Assembly: GCF_900104455.1 (NCBI RefSeq)
Contig: NZ_FNHB01000006.1
Coordinates: 180,537 to 244,536 of the forward strand
Direction of reading: 5' to 3'
Source of the DNA: Dendrosporobacter quercicolus
GTDB lineage: Bacteria; Bacillota; Negativicutes; DSM-1736; Dendrosporobacteraceae
DNA length: 64,000 nt
Part shown: positions 54,937-63,416 of the stretch, in pieces
Layout of the letters: each line of letters starts with the position of its first letter
How positions within the stretch are numbered: the stretch's first letter is position 1
Made by a program: the position numbers and the translations under genes
Notes under the pieces: model-generated
The model's database searches: none
Told to the model about the DNA's origin: nothing
Seen by the model: the letters and a program-made list of their open reading frames with translations, nothing else

Positions 54937-56550
54937 ATGTATAAGCAGAAATATATCGTTAGTTTACAGACAATGATAACGGTTTTGGTCTGCCTGGTTG
55001 TGACATTTTCATTGTTGATTACAGACATATTAATCAGTGACAGGGTGGCGGAAAGCACCAAAAAGAGCTTGGAAAAGGAGATCATTGAAATTTCCCGGAT
55101 TGTTGCCAGTACGCCGGTTGTTATTGATGCGCTTGCCACGCAGCAGCTTGATGATGATCCGGCAATACAGGCCTATGTCGAAAAAATTAGAATAGTCAGC
55201 GGCGTGCAGTTTATTACGGTAATGGACATGAACCGCGAGCGCAAGTCTCATCCCAATACCGATATCATCGGCAAGCAGTATGAAAATTCGGATGTTGATC
55301 CGGCGTTTAAAGGGCAAGAGGTCATCTCTTTTGAAACCGGCTCGATGGGGCAATCCCTGAGGGCCTTTTCCCCGGTGGTTTCGGCTGAGGGCAGACAGGT
55401 CGGCGTAGTGCTTGTCGGCATGACCATTGACAATATCAGCCAGGCTGTTTATGAAAGCCGCCTGAATATCATTTTTGGCATTTGTCTTGGTTTACTGATC
55501 GGTATTATCGGCTCTTTGCTGCTGGCCAGATATATTAAACAAATTATGTTTGGCATGGAGCCGTTTACCATTGCCAAGTTATTTGAAGAACGCAATGCAA
55601 TGCTGAATTCCGTCCGCGAGGGGGTTATCGCGGTTGATCAGGAGTCCAACATTACGATTGTCAATAAAGAAGCGCTCCGGGTATTTCGCCGCGCCGGCAT
55701 TGCAGGCGAGCCCATTGGCCGGAAAATCGAAGAATACCTGCCCAATACCAGGCTGCAGAATGTGCTGCAGCTGGGCAAGCCGGAGCTGGATCAGGATCAG
55801 GAGATAAACGGGGTTACTCTTTTGGCCAACCGGGTGCCGGTGAATGTTGACGGAACCATTGTCGGGGCAATCGCCACGTTCCGGGATAAGACCGAAATAA
55901 GCCGGATGGCTGAACAGCTGAGCGGGGTGCGAACCTATGCCGATGCCTTGCGGTCTCAGACGCACGAGTTTATGAATAAGCTGCACGTTATTCTTGGCAT
56001 GATTCGTATGGGCTGCTACGACCGGCTGAATGAGTATGTAAATCAGATTGCCCACCGCTACCAGGCGGAGATCGGATTTATTGTTAAAAAAATTAAAGAT
56101 CCCGTGATGGCCGGGTTTTTGCTGGGGAAATTGAGCAAAGCACGGGAAGCGGGCATTGAAATGAAAATTGCGGAGGACTGTTTTTTGCCTGAGACCGATG
56201 AAGCCAGAGTGGTTCATGAGCTCATCACCATTGTCGGCAATTTAATCGACAATGCCATGGAAGCGCTGGACAATTCGGCTACCAAGCAGGTTTGCGTCAA
56301 TTTCAGCTATGATGAAGGAATATTGACCATCAGGGTGTCCGACTCCGGACCGGGTATGGATGAGCAGTTAAAACGCCAAATATTTGAAAAAGGCTATTCG
56401 ACGAAAGGTCTGAACCGCGGTCTTGGCTTGTATTTGCTCAGACACAGCGTTGACCGGCTGGATGGCGAGATTGAAATTATTTCCGAACCTGGCAAGGGTA
56501 CGGAATTTTGTATAGTATTACCCTACAAAAAAAGGGGAGATAATTCATGA
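54937..56550 (+). CDS. Sensor histidine kinase of the CitA/DcuS family
   Basis: A 537-aa membrane kinase. TM helices at about 11-33 and 176-198 flank a periplasmic PAS-like sensor (40-170) that in this family binds citrate or C4-dicarboxylates. A cytosolic PAS (215-320) leads to the Spo0B-type H-box with H343 (SQTHEFMNKLHVILGM) and a HATPase domain (NLIDNAMEAL, DSGPGMDEQ, GLGLYLL). It overlaps the response regulator by 4 bases. The ligand is likely a carboxylate. Confidence 0.93.
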   Translation: MYKQKYIVSLQTMITVLVCLVVTFSLLITDILISDRVAESTKKSLEKEIIEISRIVASTPVVIDALATQQLDDDPAIQAYVEKIRIVSGVQFITVMDMNRERKSHPNTDIIGKQYENSDVDPAFKGQEVISFETGSMGQSLRAFSPVVSAEGRQVGVVLVGMTIDNISQAVYESRLNIIFGICLGLLIGIIGSLLLARYIKQIMFGMEPFTIAKLFEERNAMLNSVREGVIAVDQESNITIVNKEALRVFRRAGIAGEPIGRKIEEYLPNTRLQNVLQLGKPELDQDQEINGVTLLANRVPVNVDGTIVGAIATFRDKTEISRMAEQLSGVRTYADALRSQTHEFMNKLHVILGMIRMGCYDRLNEYVNQIAHRYQAEIGFIVKKIKDPVMAGFLLGKLSKAREAGIEMKIAEDCFLPETDEARVVHELITIVGNLIDNAMEALDNSATKQVCVNFSYDEGILTIRVSDSGPGMDEQLKRQIFEKGYSTKGLNRGLGLYLLRHSVDRLDGEIEIISEPGKGTEFCIVLPYKKRGDNS

Positions 56551-57254
56551 TCAGAGTTGTCATTGTAGAAGATGATCCGATGGTAGCGGAATTTAACAGG
56601 CGGTATCTCGAATTAGTGGAAGGCTTTGAGTTGATTGCGGTGGCTTATTCGGCGGATAAGGCGCTTGAAATATTAAATAAGCAGGAAGTCGATCTGGTGC
56701 TGCTGGATATTTTCATGCCGGGAATGAATGGTTTGGAATTACTATCCCGGATTAGAACCAGCGGCAAAGGGGTGGATGTTATTATCGTTTCGGCTGCCTG
56801 TGACAGCAACAGCATAAAAACAGCCTTGCGATTCGGGGCAACTGATTACATTATTAAGCCTTTTGAATTTGAACGCCTGGAGGCCGCTTTGTCAGCCTAC
56901 CGGGATTTGGTAAAACTCATGCAGGAGCCGAACCGGATTAACCAGCTGGAATTGGATAATTGCATTCTGTACAAGGAGCAGCCGGCTGCGGCCAAGTTAC
57001 CGAAGGGCATTGACCGAAATACGTTAACGAAAACCTGGGAAAAAATAAACGGCTTAAAACGAACGGCGTTTTCTACCGAGGAAATGGCCAGCTATGTCGG
57101 CATATCCAGGGTTTCCATGCGAAAGTATCTTGATTTTCTAAAAAATATCGGCGTTTTGGATTTGGAGATTACTTATGGTACCATCGGCCGGCCGGTTTAC
57201 CGCTACCGCTGCACAAGCCTGACCAATAATTTAATGCAGCGTTATTTAGGCTGA
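56547..57254 (+). CDS. Response regulator of the CitB/DcuR family
   Basis: A 235-aa regulator: receiver domain at 1-120 with acidic pocket EDD (8-10), phospho-acceptor D54 (LLDIFMPGMNG) and K-P loop (YIIKPFEF), then a winged-HTH output (FSTEEMASYVGISRVSMRKY, GTIGRPVYRY). It is the partner of the kinase that overlaps it. Targets may include the nearby carboxylate operon, but no site was identified. Confidence 0.93.
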   Translation: MIRVVIVEDDPMVAEFNRRYLELVEGFELIAVAYSADKALEILNKQEVDLVLLDIFMPGMNGLELLSRIRTSGKGVDVIIVSAACDSNSIKTALRFGATDYIIKPFEFERLEAALSAYRDLVKLMQEPNRINQLELDNCILYKEQPAAAKLPKGIDRNTLTKTWEKINGLKRTAFSTEEMASYVGISRVSMRKYLDFLKNIGVLDLEITYGTIGRPVYRYRCTSLTNNLMQRYLG

Positions 57255-57298
57255 ACTTGCGACAGGAGACCAAAAGGGCGGCCATTAGACTTGTCGGA

Positions 57299-59170
57299 CT
57301 AGCCCTCAATCCGGTATTTTTTTATTCTTCGCCAGAGCGTGCTGCGGTTGACGCCCAGCAGCCGGGCTGCTGCGGTATAATTGCCGCGGGCAGTTTTAAG
57401 AGTCTCCCGGATCTCGCTGATCATGCGCTGTTCTTTGGGGGAAAAGCCTAAAGGAGCGGTCTTTTGCTGCGGGAATATTTTTTGCAGCAAATCACTGGTG
57501 ATGGTGACGGTTTTTGCCGTGGCAATTGTTCTTTCAACGATATTTTTAAGCTCCCTTATATTTCCCGGCCAGGAATGCCGTTCAAGGATGCGCAGGGCGT
57601 CTGAGGAAAATTTAGGCGTTACGCCTGAATGGACGGCAGTTTCCCGGCAAAAGGCTTCGGCATAGAGCCTGATATCCGGTTTGCGGGAACGAAGCGGAGG
57701 CAGCTCTAAATTCAATACATTCAAGCGGTAATACAAGTCGTCCCGGAATTTGTTTTCCCGGATCAATAGTTCCAGGTCTTTATTCGTAGCCGCAATGACA
57801 CGCACATCAATAGGAATAACCTTATGGCTGCCCAATCTTACCACCGTTTTTTCCTGCAGCACGCGCAGCAGGCGGCCTTGGTTAACATAATCCATTTCGG
57901 CAATTTCATCCAGCAGGATGGTGCCGCCATGGGCGACTTCAAACAGCCCGGGCTTGCCTTCTTTATTGGCCCCGGTGAACGCTCCGCCAACATAACCGAA
58001 CAGTTCGCTTTCAAGCAGCTGGGCGGGCAAGGCCGCGCAGTTGATGGCAACAAAAGGGCCTTGGGCCCGTTTGCTGGCGTTATGAATACTTTGCGCGAAA
58101 ACTTCTTTGCCTGTTCCAGTCTCCCCTAAGACCAAAAGGCTGTAATCTGTTGCGGCGAAGTCCCTGGCTATTTCAATGGCCTTTACTATGACGGGGCTTT
58201 GGCCGATAATATCCTTAAAATAAAATTTAGCGATGTGACCGCGGGCATATATTTGCCGGCGGATTTTTGCTTCCATCTCCTGTATTTTCCCCGTCTCCTG
58301 TAAAGTAGCCACAGCGCCGTACGGTTTTTTATTGACAATGATGGGAACTTTATTACACATAATCTTAACTTTGCCCACTTCGATGATGCTGTGCAGGTCG
58401 TCGGCTCCCGTTTCCACAACTTTTTCCAGGTTAAGCTGCGGCAATATTGCGCTTACAGGCCTGCCTATGGCTGCCGCCTTATCTATACCGGTATATTTCT
58501 GGGCCAGGGGATTAAAGGTGGTAATCTGGTAATTCTGGTCAATGGTAATGATCCCTTCATAGGAGTAGTCTAATATGGTGTTAAAAATATCCCGCTTGGC
58601 AGCTTCGAATTCCAGTGTCTCCTGGATATGTTTTGCTTCGCTGGCTGCTTGCAGCAGGCTTTCTTTGCCGACCCTGATCAAGGCGTTGGGGATATTGTGA
58701 CGTTCGGCCGTTTTTACAACAGTGAAGCCGCCAAGGATAACTTCGGCGCCGGCGGCGCAGGCTGCCAGAATTTCCGCCTCATAATCGGTCTTATAGCTGA
58801 CGGTATATTGCTGGATAGTTACGCCCAGCGCTTCGGAAAACAGCTCAATTCCCCAAATCTTCTCGGAATAGGAGATAAAAGCCAGGCGTTTGCCCTTAAG
58901 GTTTGCTTTGTCAATCGCCCGGAGAATATCAAAGCTGGTCCGGGGAATTTCCACAACAGCCACATCGAGTCCGGCCTGACGGATGGCGGCGGCGGTGACT
59001 GTCCGCGCCGCAACTACCTCCAGCCCCCGGCGCAGATGCTTACGGACAATCGCGGCGCCTTCTCCGGCGATGGCAGTGACGACTTCAACATCCGGAAAGA
59101 CGGTGGTTAAGGTTTCTCGGGCATATTGCAGCAGTTCCTCATCAGGTAAAATAAACAGGATCTTACTCAT
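57299..59170 (-). CDS. PrpR-type sigma-54-dependent activator
   Basis: A 623-aa enhancer-binding protein. Residues 1-170 are a PrpR N-terminal sensor, 200-310 a PAS domain, about 325-560 the AAA+ domain (Walker A GETGTGKE, GAFTGA loop, Walker B GGTILLDEIAEM) and the end a Fis-type HTH (NYTAAARLLGVNRSTLWRRI). PrpR-like sensors bind small carboxylates or CoA intermediates. ATG 59170 with GAGGTG is chosen. It is divergent from a sigma-54 promoter, so it very likely activates the CitMHS operon. Confidence 0.93.
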   Translation of the reverse strand: MSKILFILPDEELLQYARETLTTVFPDVEVVTAIAGEGAAIVRKHLRRGLEVVAARTVTAAAIRQAGLDVAVVEIPRTSFDILRAIDKANLKGKRLAFISYSEKIWGIELFSEALGVTIQQYTVSYKTDYEAEILAACAAGAEVILGGFTVVKTAERHNIPNALIRVGKESLLQAASEAKHIQETLEFEAAKRDIFNTILDYSYEGIITIDQNYQITTFNPLAQKYTGIDKAAAIGRPVSAILPQLNLEKVVETGADDLHSIIEVGKVKIMCNKVPIIVNKKPYGAVATLQETGKIQEMEAKIRRQIYARGHIAKFYFKDIIGQSPVIVKAIEIARDFAATDYSLLVLGETGTGKEVFAQSIHNASKRAQGPFVAINCAALPAQLLESELFGYVGGAFTGANKEGKPGLFEVAHGGTILLDEIAEMDYVNQGRLLRVLQEKTVVRLGSHKVIPIDVRVIAATNKDLELLIRENKFRDDLYYRLNVLNLELPPLRSRKPDIRLYAEAFCRETAVHSGVTPKFSSDALRILERHSWPGNIRELKNIVERTIATAKTVTITSDLLQKIFPQQKTAPLGFSPKEQRMISEIRETLKTARGNYTAAARLLGVNRSTLWRRIKKYRIEG

Positions 59171-59190
59171 TAGCATCACCTCGCAACTAA

Positions 59191-59206
59191 TTGCAATATA
59201 TTGCAA
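59191..59206. promoter_or_regulatory. Palindromic enhancer site for the sigma-54 activator
   Basis: TTGCAATATATTGCAA, a perfect 16-bp palindrome; further TGCAA-like half sites lie close by (59182-59187 region and 59214-59219). It lies just upstream of the regulator gene start and ~118 bp from the -24 element, a normal enhancer distance. It could serve both activation of the operon and control of the regulator itself. Confidence 0.65.
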
Positions 59207-59523
59207 CTTAATTCTGCAATGATTATACCAAAGGTTACTGCTTTATTCAAATTATTCCGAAATAAGGCCGGGTAACCCAGCGGATTTATTGAATTTTAAG
59301 AAAAAATTGCTTTTTGTTGTAAGTTGGCATAGTTTGTGCAATATGTTAAACCGATGGCTTGCAGGAAAGGGAGCGCCACGCACAAGGCGCGGTGTACGGG
59401 AACTCACAGTCCGAAATCATGTTACAGCGAAGGGGGCGGAAAAGATAAGCATTTATCTCCGGTTAAGCCGGTGCAAGCCGGAAAGTGCAGCAGGATATTA
59501 CAGGTGAATAAAGGAGGGTACTG
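59207..59523 (+). other. Leader and promoter region of the sigma-54 operon
   Basis: This 317-bp gap holds the sigma-54 promoter at 59324-59340 and a transcribed leader of about 170 bases. The leader is GC-rich in places but no riboswitch was recognised. Short frames across it lack ribosome binding sites. Confidence 0.5.
59324..59340 (+). promoter_or_regulatory. Sigma-54 promoter of the CitMHS operon
   Basis: TTGGCATAGTTTGTGCA has GG (59326-59327) and GC (59338-59339) exactly 10 bases apart, the hallmark of -24/-12 promoters, with TTGGCA matching the -24 box well. The divergent activator and palindromic enhancer support it. Confidence 0.88.
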
Positions 59524-60882
59524 ATGCTAACTGTTTTAGGGTACATTCTGATCATTGCATTTTTAGCTCTGGTGATTAAAAAGAAGACTTCCGCCTTTAC
59601 CGGATTGGTTGTTGTATCAGTGATTTGCGGAATGGCAGCCTGTTTTTTTTATGGCATTCCACTGGAAAAAGTCCTTGATTGGATAAAAGAAGGCTTATTC
59701 TATACGGTCAACGACAAAGGCAAGGTAAGTCTGGGAACAATCAATCCCACAATTATGATTTTGTTTGCTATTTTGTATTTCAGTATTATGATGAATGTCG
59801 GATTATTCGATCCGCTCTGTGTCTATTTAATTAGAAAAGCCAAGGGCGATCCCCTGAAGGTGCTGATGGTAACGGTATTTACCGCATCAGTGGTTACTTT
59901 GGACGGGGACGGCACCACCACAATCCTGATTATTACATCGGCCTTTGTCCCTTTATTTAAACAAATGGGGATCAAGTTATCATATCTGGCGATGTTGATT
60001 ATCCTGCCCACCTCTATTGGCAATTGCCTGCCCTGGGGGGGACCGCTGGCAAGAGCGGCGGCAGTGCTTAATTTAGAGGTAAATGAGTTGTTTGTGCAGA
60101 TACTGCCGATCCTGGCTGTGGCGATGATTTATATTTTTATTCTGGCTTATTTTATGGGAATAAGCGAAAGAAAACGGCTGGGCTATGTCGCCGGACATAG
60201 TGAGGTGATTTCGGCGGAGCAGATCGAAGAAATGGTGGCTGTTATCCGCAATCATGACAAGGAGCTTAAACGGCCCAACCGGTTTATTTTCAATCTGGTT
60301 TTAACGATTGGCATGCTGGTCCTGCTGATTATGGGTCTTGTCAGCGGAGCCATTGTTTTTCTGGTCGGTACAGCGATCGCTCTGGCTGCCAATTATAACG
60401 ATAAGGAACAGCGCGATAGAATAACGGCCAACGGCGGTGATGCGATTGCCGTAACTTCGATCATTATTGCGGCCGGCTGTTTCCTGGGCATCTTGAACGG
60501 CAGCGGAATGTCGGCGGCGATTGCACAGCATCTGGCCAGCCTGATCCCGGAGTCCTTAGGAAGCCATACTGCTTTAATTTTTGCCTTCATCGGTTCGATA
60601 GCCTGCTATGCTCTACCGGTGGACGCTTACTACTTCGGCATCCTGCCTGTGGTAGCGCCGATTGCCTATAAGTTCGGCATTTCACCGACAGAGATCGGAA
60701 TGGCGTCTTTTATGGGGCAGGCGATCAGGTATGCCAGCCCGACGGTTGCCTGGCTCTTTTTGCTGATGGACCGGACGGAGATGAGTTTTGGGGAGTATCA
60801 AAAAGAGTTTTTCAAATATTCGATTCCGATGTTTTTTATCTTTATTGTTACTGCTGTGCTTACCGGCGTTTTACCTGTATAA
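59524..60882 (+). CDS. CitMHS-family carboxylate transporter
   Basis: A 452-aa polytopic protein with about 11-12 helices. VVTLDGDGTTTILIITSAFVP, LIILPTSIGNCLPWGGPLARA and the two-part repeat match the CitMHS family, which imports citrate, often as metal complex, with protons. The substrate here may be another hydroxy-tricarboxylate. ATG 59524 after AAGGAGGG. First gene of the sigma-54 operon. Confidence 0.9.
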   Translation: MLTVLGYILIIAFLALVIKKKTSAFTGLVVVSVICGMAACFFYGIPLEKVLDWIKEGLFYTVNDKGKVSLGTINPTIMILFAILYFSIMMNVGLFDPLCVYLIRKAKGDPLKVLMVTVFTASVVTLDGDGTTTILIITSAFVPLFKQMGIKLSYLAMLIILPTSIGNCLPWGGPLARAAAVLNLEVNELFVQILPILAVAMIYIFILAYFMGISERKRLGYVAGHSEVISAEQIEEMVAVIRNHDKELKRPNRFIFNLVLTIGMLVLLIMGLVSGAIVFLVGTAIALAANYNDKEQRDRITANGGDAIAVTSIIIAAGCFLGILNGSGMSAAIAQHLASLIPESLGSHTALIFAFIGSIACYALPVDAYYFGILPVVAPIAYKFGISPTEIGMASFMGQAIRYASPTVAWLFLLMDRTEMSFGEYQKEFFKYSIPMFFIFIVTAVLTGVLPV

Positions 60883-60903
60883 CAAAATTTTGGAGGTGCT
60901 CAA

Positions 60904-61785
60904 ATGACATTAAAAATTGGTTTTATTGGATTTGGCGAAGCAGCTTATCACATTGCTAAGGGGCTGGCCGGGGCGGGCGCAGCTCATATCAGCGCCTTTG
61001 ATAAATTCTGGAATGTAGCGCCGCAGGCTGAATTGATCGGGCAAAGGGCCAGTGATGCCGGTGTTGTTCTGACTGGCAGCTTAAAGGAATTGGCGGAAAG
61101 ATCGGACATTATATTTTCTTCGGTAAGCGCTAACCTGGCAGTTGCTCTGGCGGAAGAGTGCTTGCCGTATCTGACCGCTGGCCAGATCTATGTTGATCTA
61201 AACTCAGCCGGCCCTGACACAAAAGCGGCTGCAAATGATATTGTGTCGGCGAAAGCGCTGTTTGTGGATGTTGCGGTCATGGGCACGGTACCGGGCAACG
61301 GCCATAAGGTTCCGATGCTGGCATCAGGCGGCGGCGCCGCCTTATTTGTGGAAAAAATGCAACCTTACGGGATGAACCTGACTTTATTGGCAGGTCCGGC
61401 CGGCAAGTCCTCCGCCTCAAAAATGTTCCGCAGCATATTTATGAAGGGGTTTGTTGTCTTATTATTAGAGACAGTGGTGGCAGGACATAAATATGGCATT
61501 GAAGATGATGTGCTGGCGTCGATTGAGGAAACCCTGACCGCCGGTCCGCTTCTGCCGATCATTAATGGCATGCTGACCAGGGGCGTCATCCATTCCGAAC
61601 GGCGCGAGCATGAAATGGATGAGGTTATTAAGACTTTAAATAACCTGCAGGTTGACAGCACCATGTCCTTAGCAACGAAAGAAAAGCTAAGATGGTGCAC
61701 CGAATTAAACTTCAAGGAATATTTTAAGGGCGTACCGCCGAAGGATTTTCACGAAATCTTTGCTGTGACCGACCGGCGGGATTAA
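60904..61785 (+). CDS. NAD(P)-dependent hydroxyacid dehydrogenase (DUF1932 type)
   Basis: A 293-aa beta-hydroxyacid-dehydrogenase-like enzyme. The dinucleotide fold is at the N-terminus (GFIGFGEAAYHIAKGL); VDLNSAGPDTK is the substrate region; a conserved lysine lies in KMFRSIFMKGF. The C-terminal helical domain resembles DUF1932 proteins such as L-threonate dehydrogenase. It would oxidise a hydroxyacid made or imported by its neighbours. Confidence 0.85.
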   Translation: MTLKIGFIGFGEAAYHIAKGLAGAGAAHISAFDKFWNVAPQAELIGQRASDAGVVLTGSLKELAERSDIIFSSVSANLAVALAEECLPYLTAGQIYVDLNSAGPDTKAAANDIVSAKALFVDVAVMGTVPGNGHKVPMLASGGGAALFVEKMQPYGMNLTLLAGPAGKSSASKMFRSIFMKGFVVLLLETVVAGHKYGIEDDVLASIEETLTAGPLLPIINGMLTRGVIHSERREHEMDEVIKTLNNLQVDSTMSLATKEKLRWCTELNFKEYFKGVPPKDFHEIFAVTDRRD

Positions 61786-61867
61786 GCCCCGGTTATTTCT
61801 GAAACAGGCAACACCTGCCAGTCGTTTGCAAGTCATTTATTGATCGCTAAATTCAGGGGGTTATACT

Positions 61868-62560
61868 ATGTCAAATGTAGGGTTTAGAATTTTCACCAAA
61901 ATTAAGAGACCGGATAAGAACGTTGTCGAATTGTTCAGAGGGCTGCCGGTGGCAAATATTGCTGATGAAATGAACCGGGTGAACTGCGTTGACGCCCGGA
62001 TTAAGCCGGTGAGCAAAAAGCCGCTCTTGGGCACCGCGTTTACTGTGCGCGCCCGGATCGGCGATAATTTAATGTTTCATAAAGCGCTGGATATGGCTCA
62101 GCCTGGCGATATTATTGTGGTTGACGGGCGGGGCGATGTGGTTAATTCCCTGACCGGGGAAATCATGATGCGGCAGGCAATGAAAAAAGGCCTTGCCGGT
62201 GTTGTAATCGATGGCGCTGTACGCGATGCGGATGCTTTACGGGAGCTGGATCTGGCAATTTATGCTGCGGGTATAACCCCGCAAGGTCCTTATAAAGACG
62301 GTCCGGGGGAAATTAATGTTCCCGTTTGCATTGGCGGCGTCGTTGTTCAACCGGGTGATATTCTGGTCGGCGACGGCGATGGCATTGTGGTCATTCATCC
62401 CAAAGACGCCGCGGGTACTGCTGCCAAAGCCCAAGGCAAGTTTGCCAAAGAGCAGGTTACCTTTAAGGCAATTGAAGAAGGTACACTGGACCGTTCGGCC
62501 TATTCAGACGAGGCTTTTATCAAACGCGGCTGCGAGATTATTGATGATTATTATGAGTAA
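61868..62560 (+). CDS. RraA-fold aldolase (HMG/CHA aldolase-like)
   Basis: A 230-aa member of the RraA family. The key pair R119-D120 (VVIDGAVRDADAL) after a glycine-rich loop (DIIVVDGRGD) is typical of 4-hydroxy-4-methyl-2-oxoglutarate aldolase, which yields pyruvate. The alternative family role, RNase E inhibition, is unlikely in this context with a transporter and dehydrogenase. Its start is ATG 61868 after GGGGG. Confidence 0.85.
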   Translation: MSNVGFRIFTKIKRPDKNVVELFRGLPVANIADEMNRVNCVDARIKPVSKKPLLGTAFTVRARIGDNLMFHKALDMAQPGDIIVVDGRGDVVNSLTGEIMMRQAMKKGLAGVVIDGAVRDADALRELDLAIYAAGITPQGPYKDGPGEINVPVCIGGVVVQPGDILVGDGDGIVVIHPKDAAGTAAKAQGKFAKEQVTFKAIEEGTLDRSAYSDEAFIKRGCEIIDDYYE

Positions 62561-62629
62561 CAGGAACTGCCGTAAGCTGCGCGGAGCAAATAAGTCAGCA
62601 GTTTATTTAAATTAAAATAGTTGTAGAAT

Positions 62630-62663
62630 CAAAAGCAGAGCTGATTTTTCAGCCCTGCTTTTG
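62630..62663. terminator. Terminator of the CitMHS operon
   Basis: CAAAAGCAG-GCTG pairs with CAGC-CTGCTTTTG (14 bp, one mismatch) around a T-rich loop, 70 bases after the aldolase gene. Symmetric, so it could work both ways. Confidence 0.7.
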
Positions 62664-63033
62664 TGAGCATTCAGGAGAATTTAGCGGTCCGGATGAACAG
62701 CGGCCGGCGTTTTTCATCAAGCCTGGCGTTAAGGATTCTCGTTTTTATCTGCCGAGAACTTTAATTACTAAATATTTTGAAAAATTACGCAATGTAGAAG
62801 GTTTGCCTAAAAGCAGGTATTGTTTTATTAAAGCAGGGTAAAGATAGAGGAAGGTATTGCCCTGTATAAAGCGGCCGAACGGGGCGGGGCAGGTAGTTGA
62901 GCCTCCAATAAAGGCCCGGAGGATTGCCGCAATCATGCCGGCTGTATAGCGTTAGCAGCAACCGGCTGGCATTATTCCGTACAGCCTGCTGCTGGTTGCG
63001 TAAACGTGTTCAAAATCGAAAGGGGGTGTGAGT
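62664..63033. other. Intergenic region before the decarboxylase operon
   Basis: 370 bases with no convincing gene. A minus-strand 63-codon frame (62936-62745) has no ribosome binding site. Near the right end GCAGCAACC and GGTTGC can pair. The promoter of the decarboxylase operon should lie here but none is clear. Confidence 0.4.
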
Positions 63034-63300
63034 ATGGGTTTTTTTGATTCATTGTTCGGCAAGTCCCAAAAGGTTGAAAAAAAGGCTGAGAAAATTGCCG
63101 CTGTAACCGCAGCCGACTCCAATACGGCCATGAATATTGACGCGCAGGGGATCAGCCCGGAGGTGGTTGCCGCTATTGGGGCAGCCATTTATGCCATGAT
63201 GGGCGCCGATTCGGTATTGAGTGTCAGGATTACCCGGCCGGGTAATCAGTGGGCCGCTGCTGGGCGGCAAAAGCTTATGGATGGGCGCCAGGTCATATAG
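63034..63300 (+). CDS. OadG-like small subunit of a sodium-pumping decarboxylase
   Basis: An 88-aa protein whose C-terminal half (ISPEVVAAIGAAIYAMMGAD then WAAAGRQKLMDGR) is the hallmark of OadG/MmdD/GcdC-type subunits. It lacks the N-terminal membrane helix found in OadG, starting instead MGFFDSLFGK followed by a Lys-rich stretch. ATG 63034 is better spaced from AAAGGGGG than GTG 63028. The beta subunit gene follows. Confidence 0.75.
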   Translation: MGFFDSLFGKSQKVEKKAEKIAAVTAADSNTAMNIDAQGISPEVVAAIGAAIYAMMGADSVLSVRITRPGNQWAAAGRQKLMDGRQVI

Positions 63301-63416
63301 GCTGATGAAACGCAGCATTTTGGGAATGCTATTATACATACTGCTAGGTGATTCGACTTTTTTTGCGGTTGGCAGTTGAGAAGCGTGAATAAATCCAGAT
63401 CAGGAGGTAAACAAAT

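Noticed and set aside
62745..62936. Minus-strand 63-aa frame before the decarboxylase operon
   Set aside because: No ribosome binding site upstream of its ATG, no recognisable family, and it lies where a promoter for the next operon is expected.
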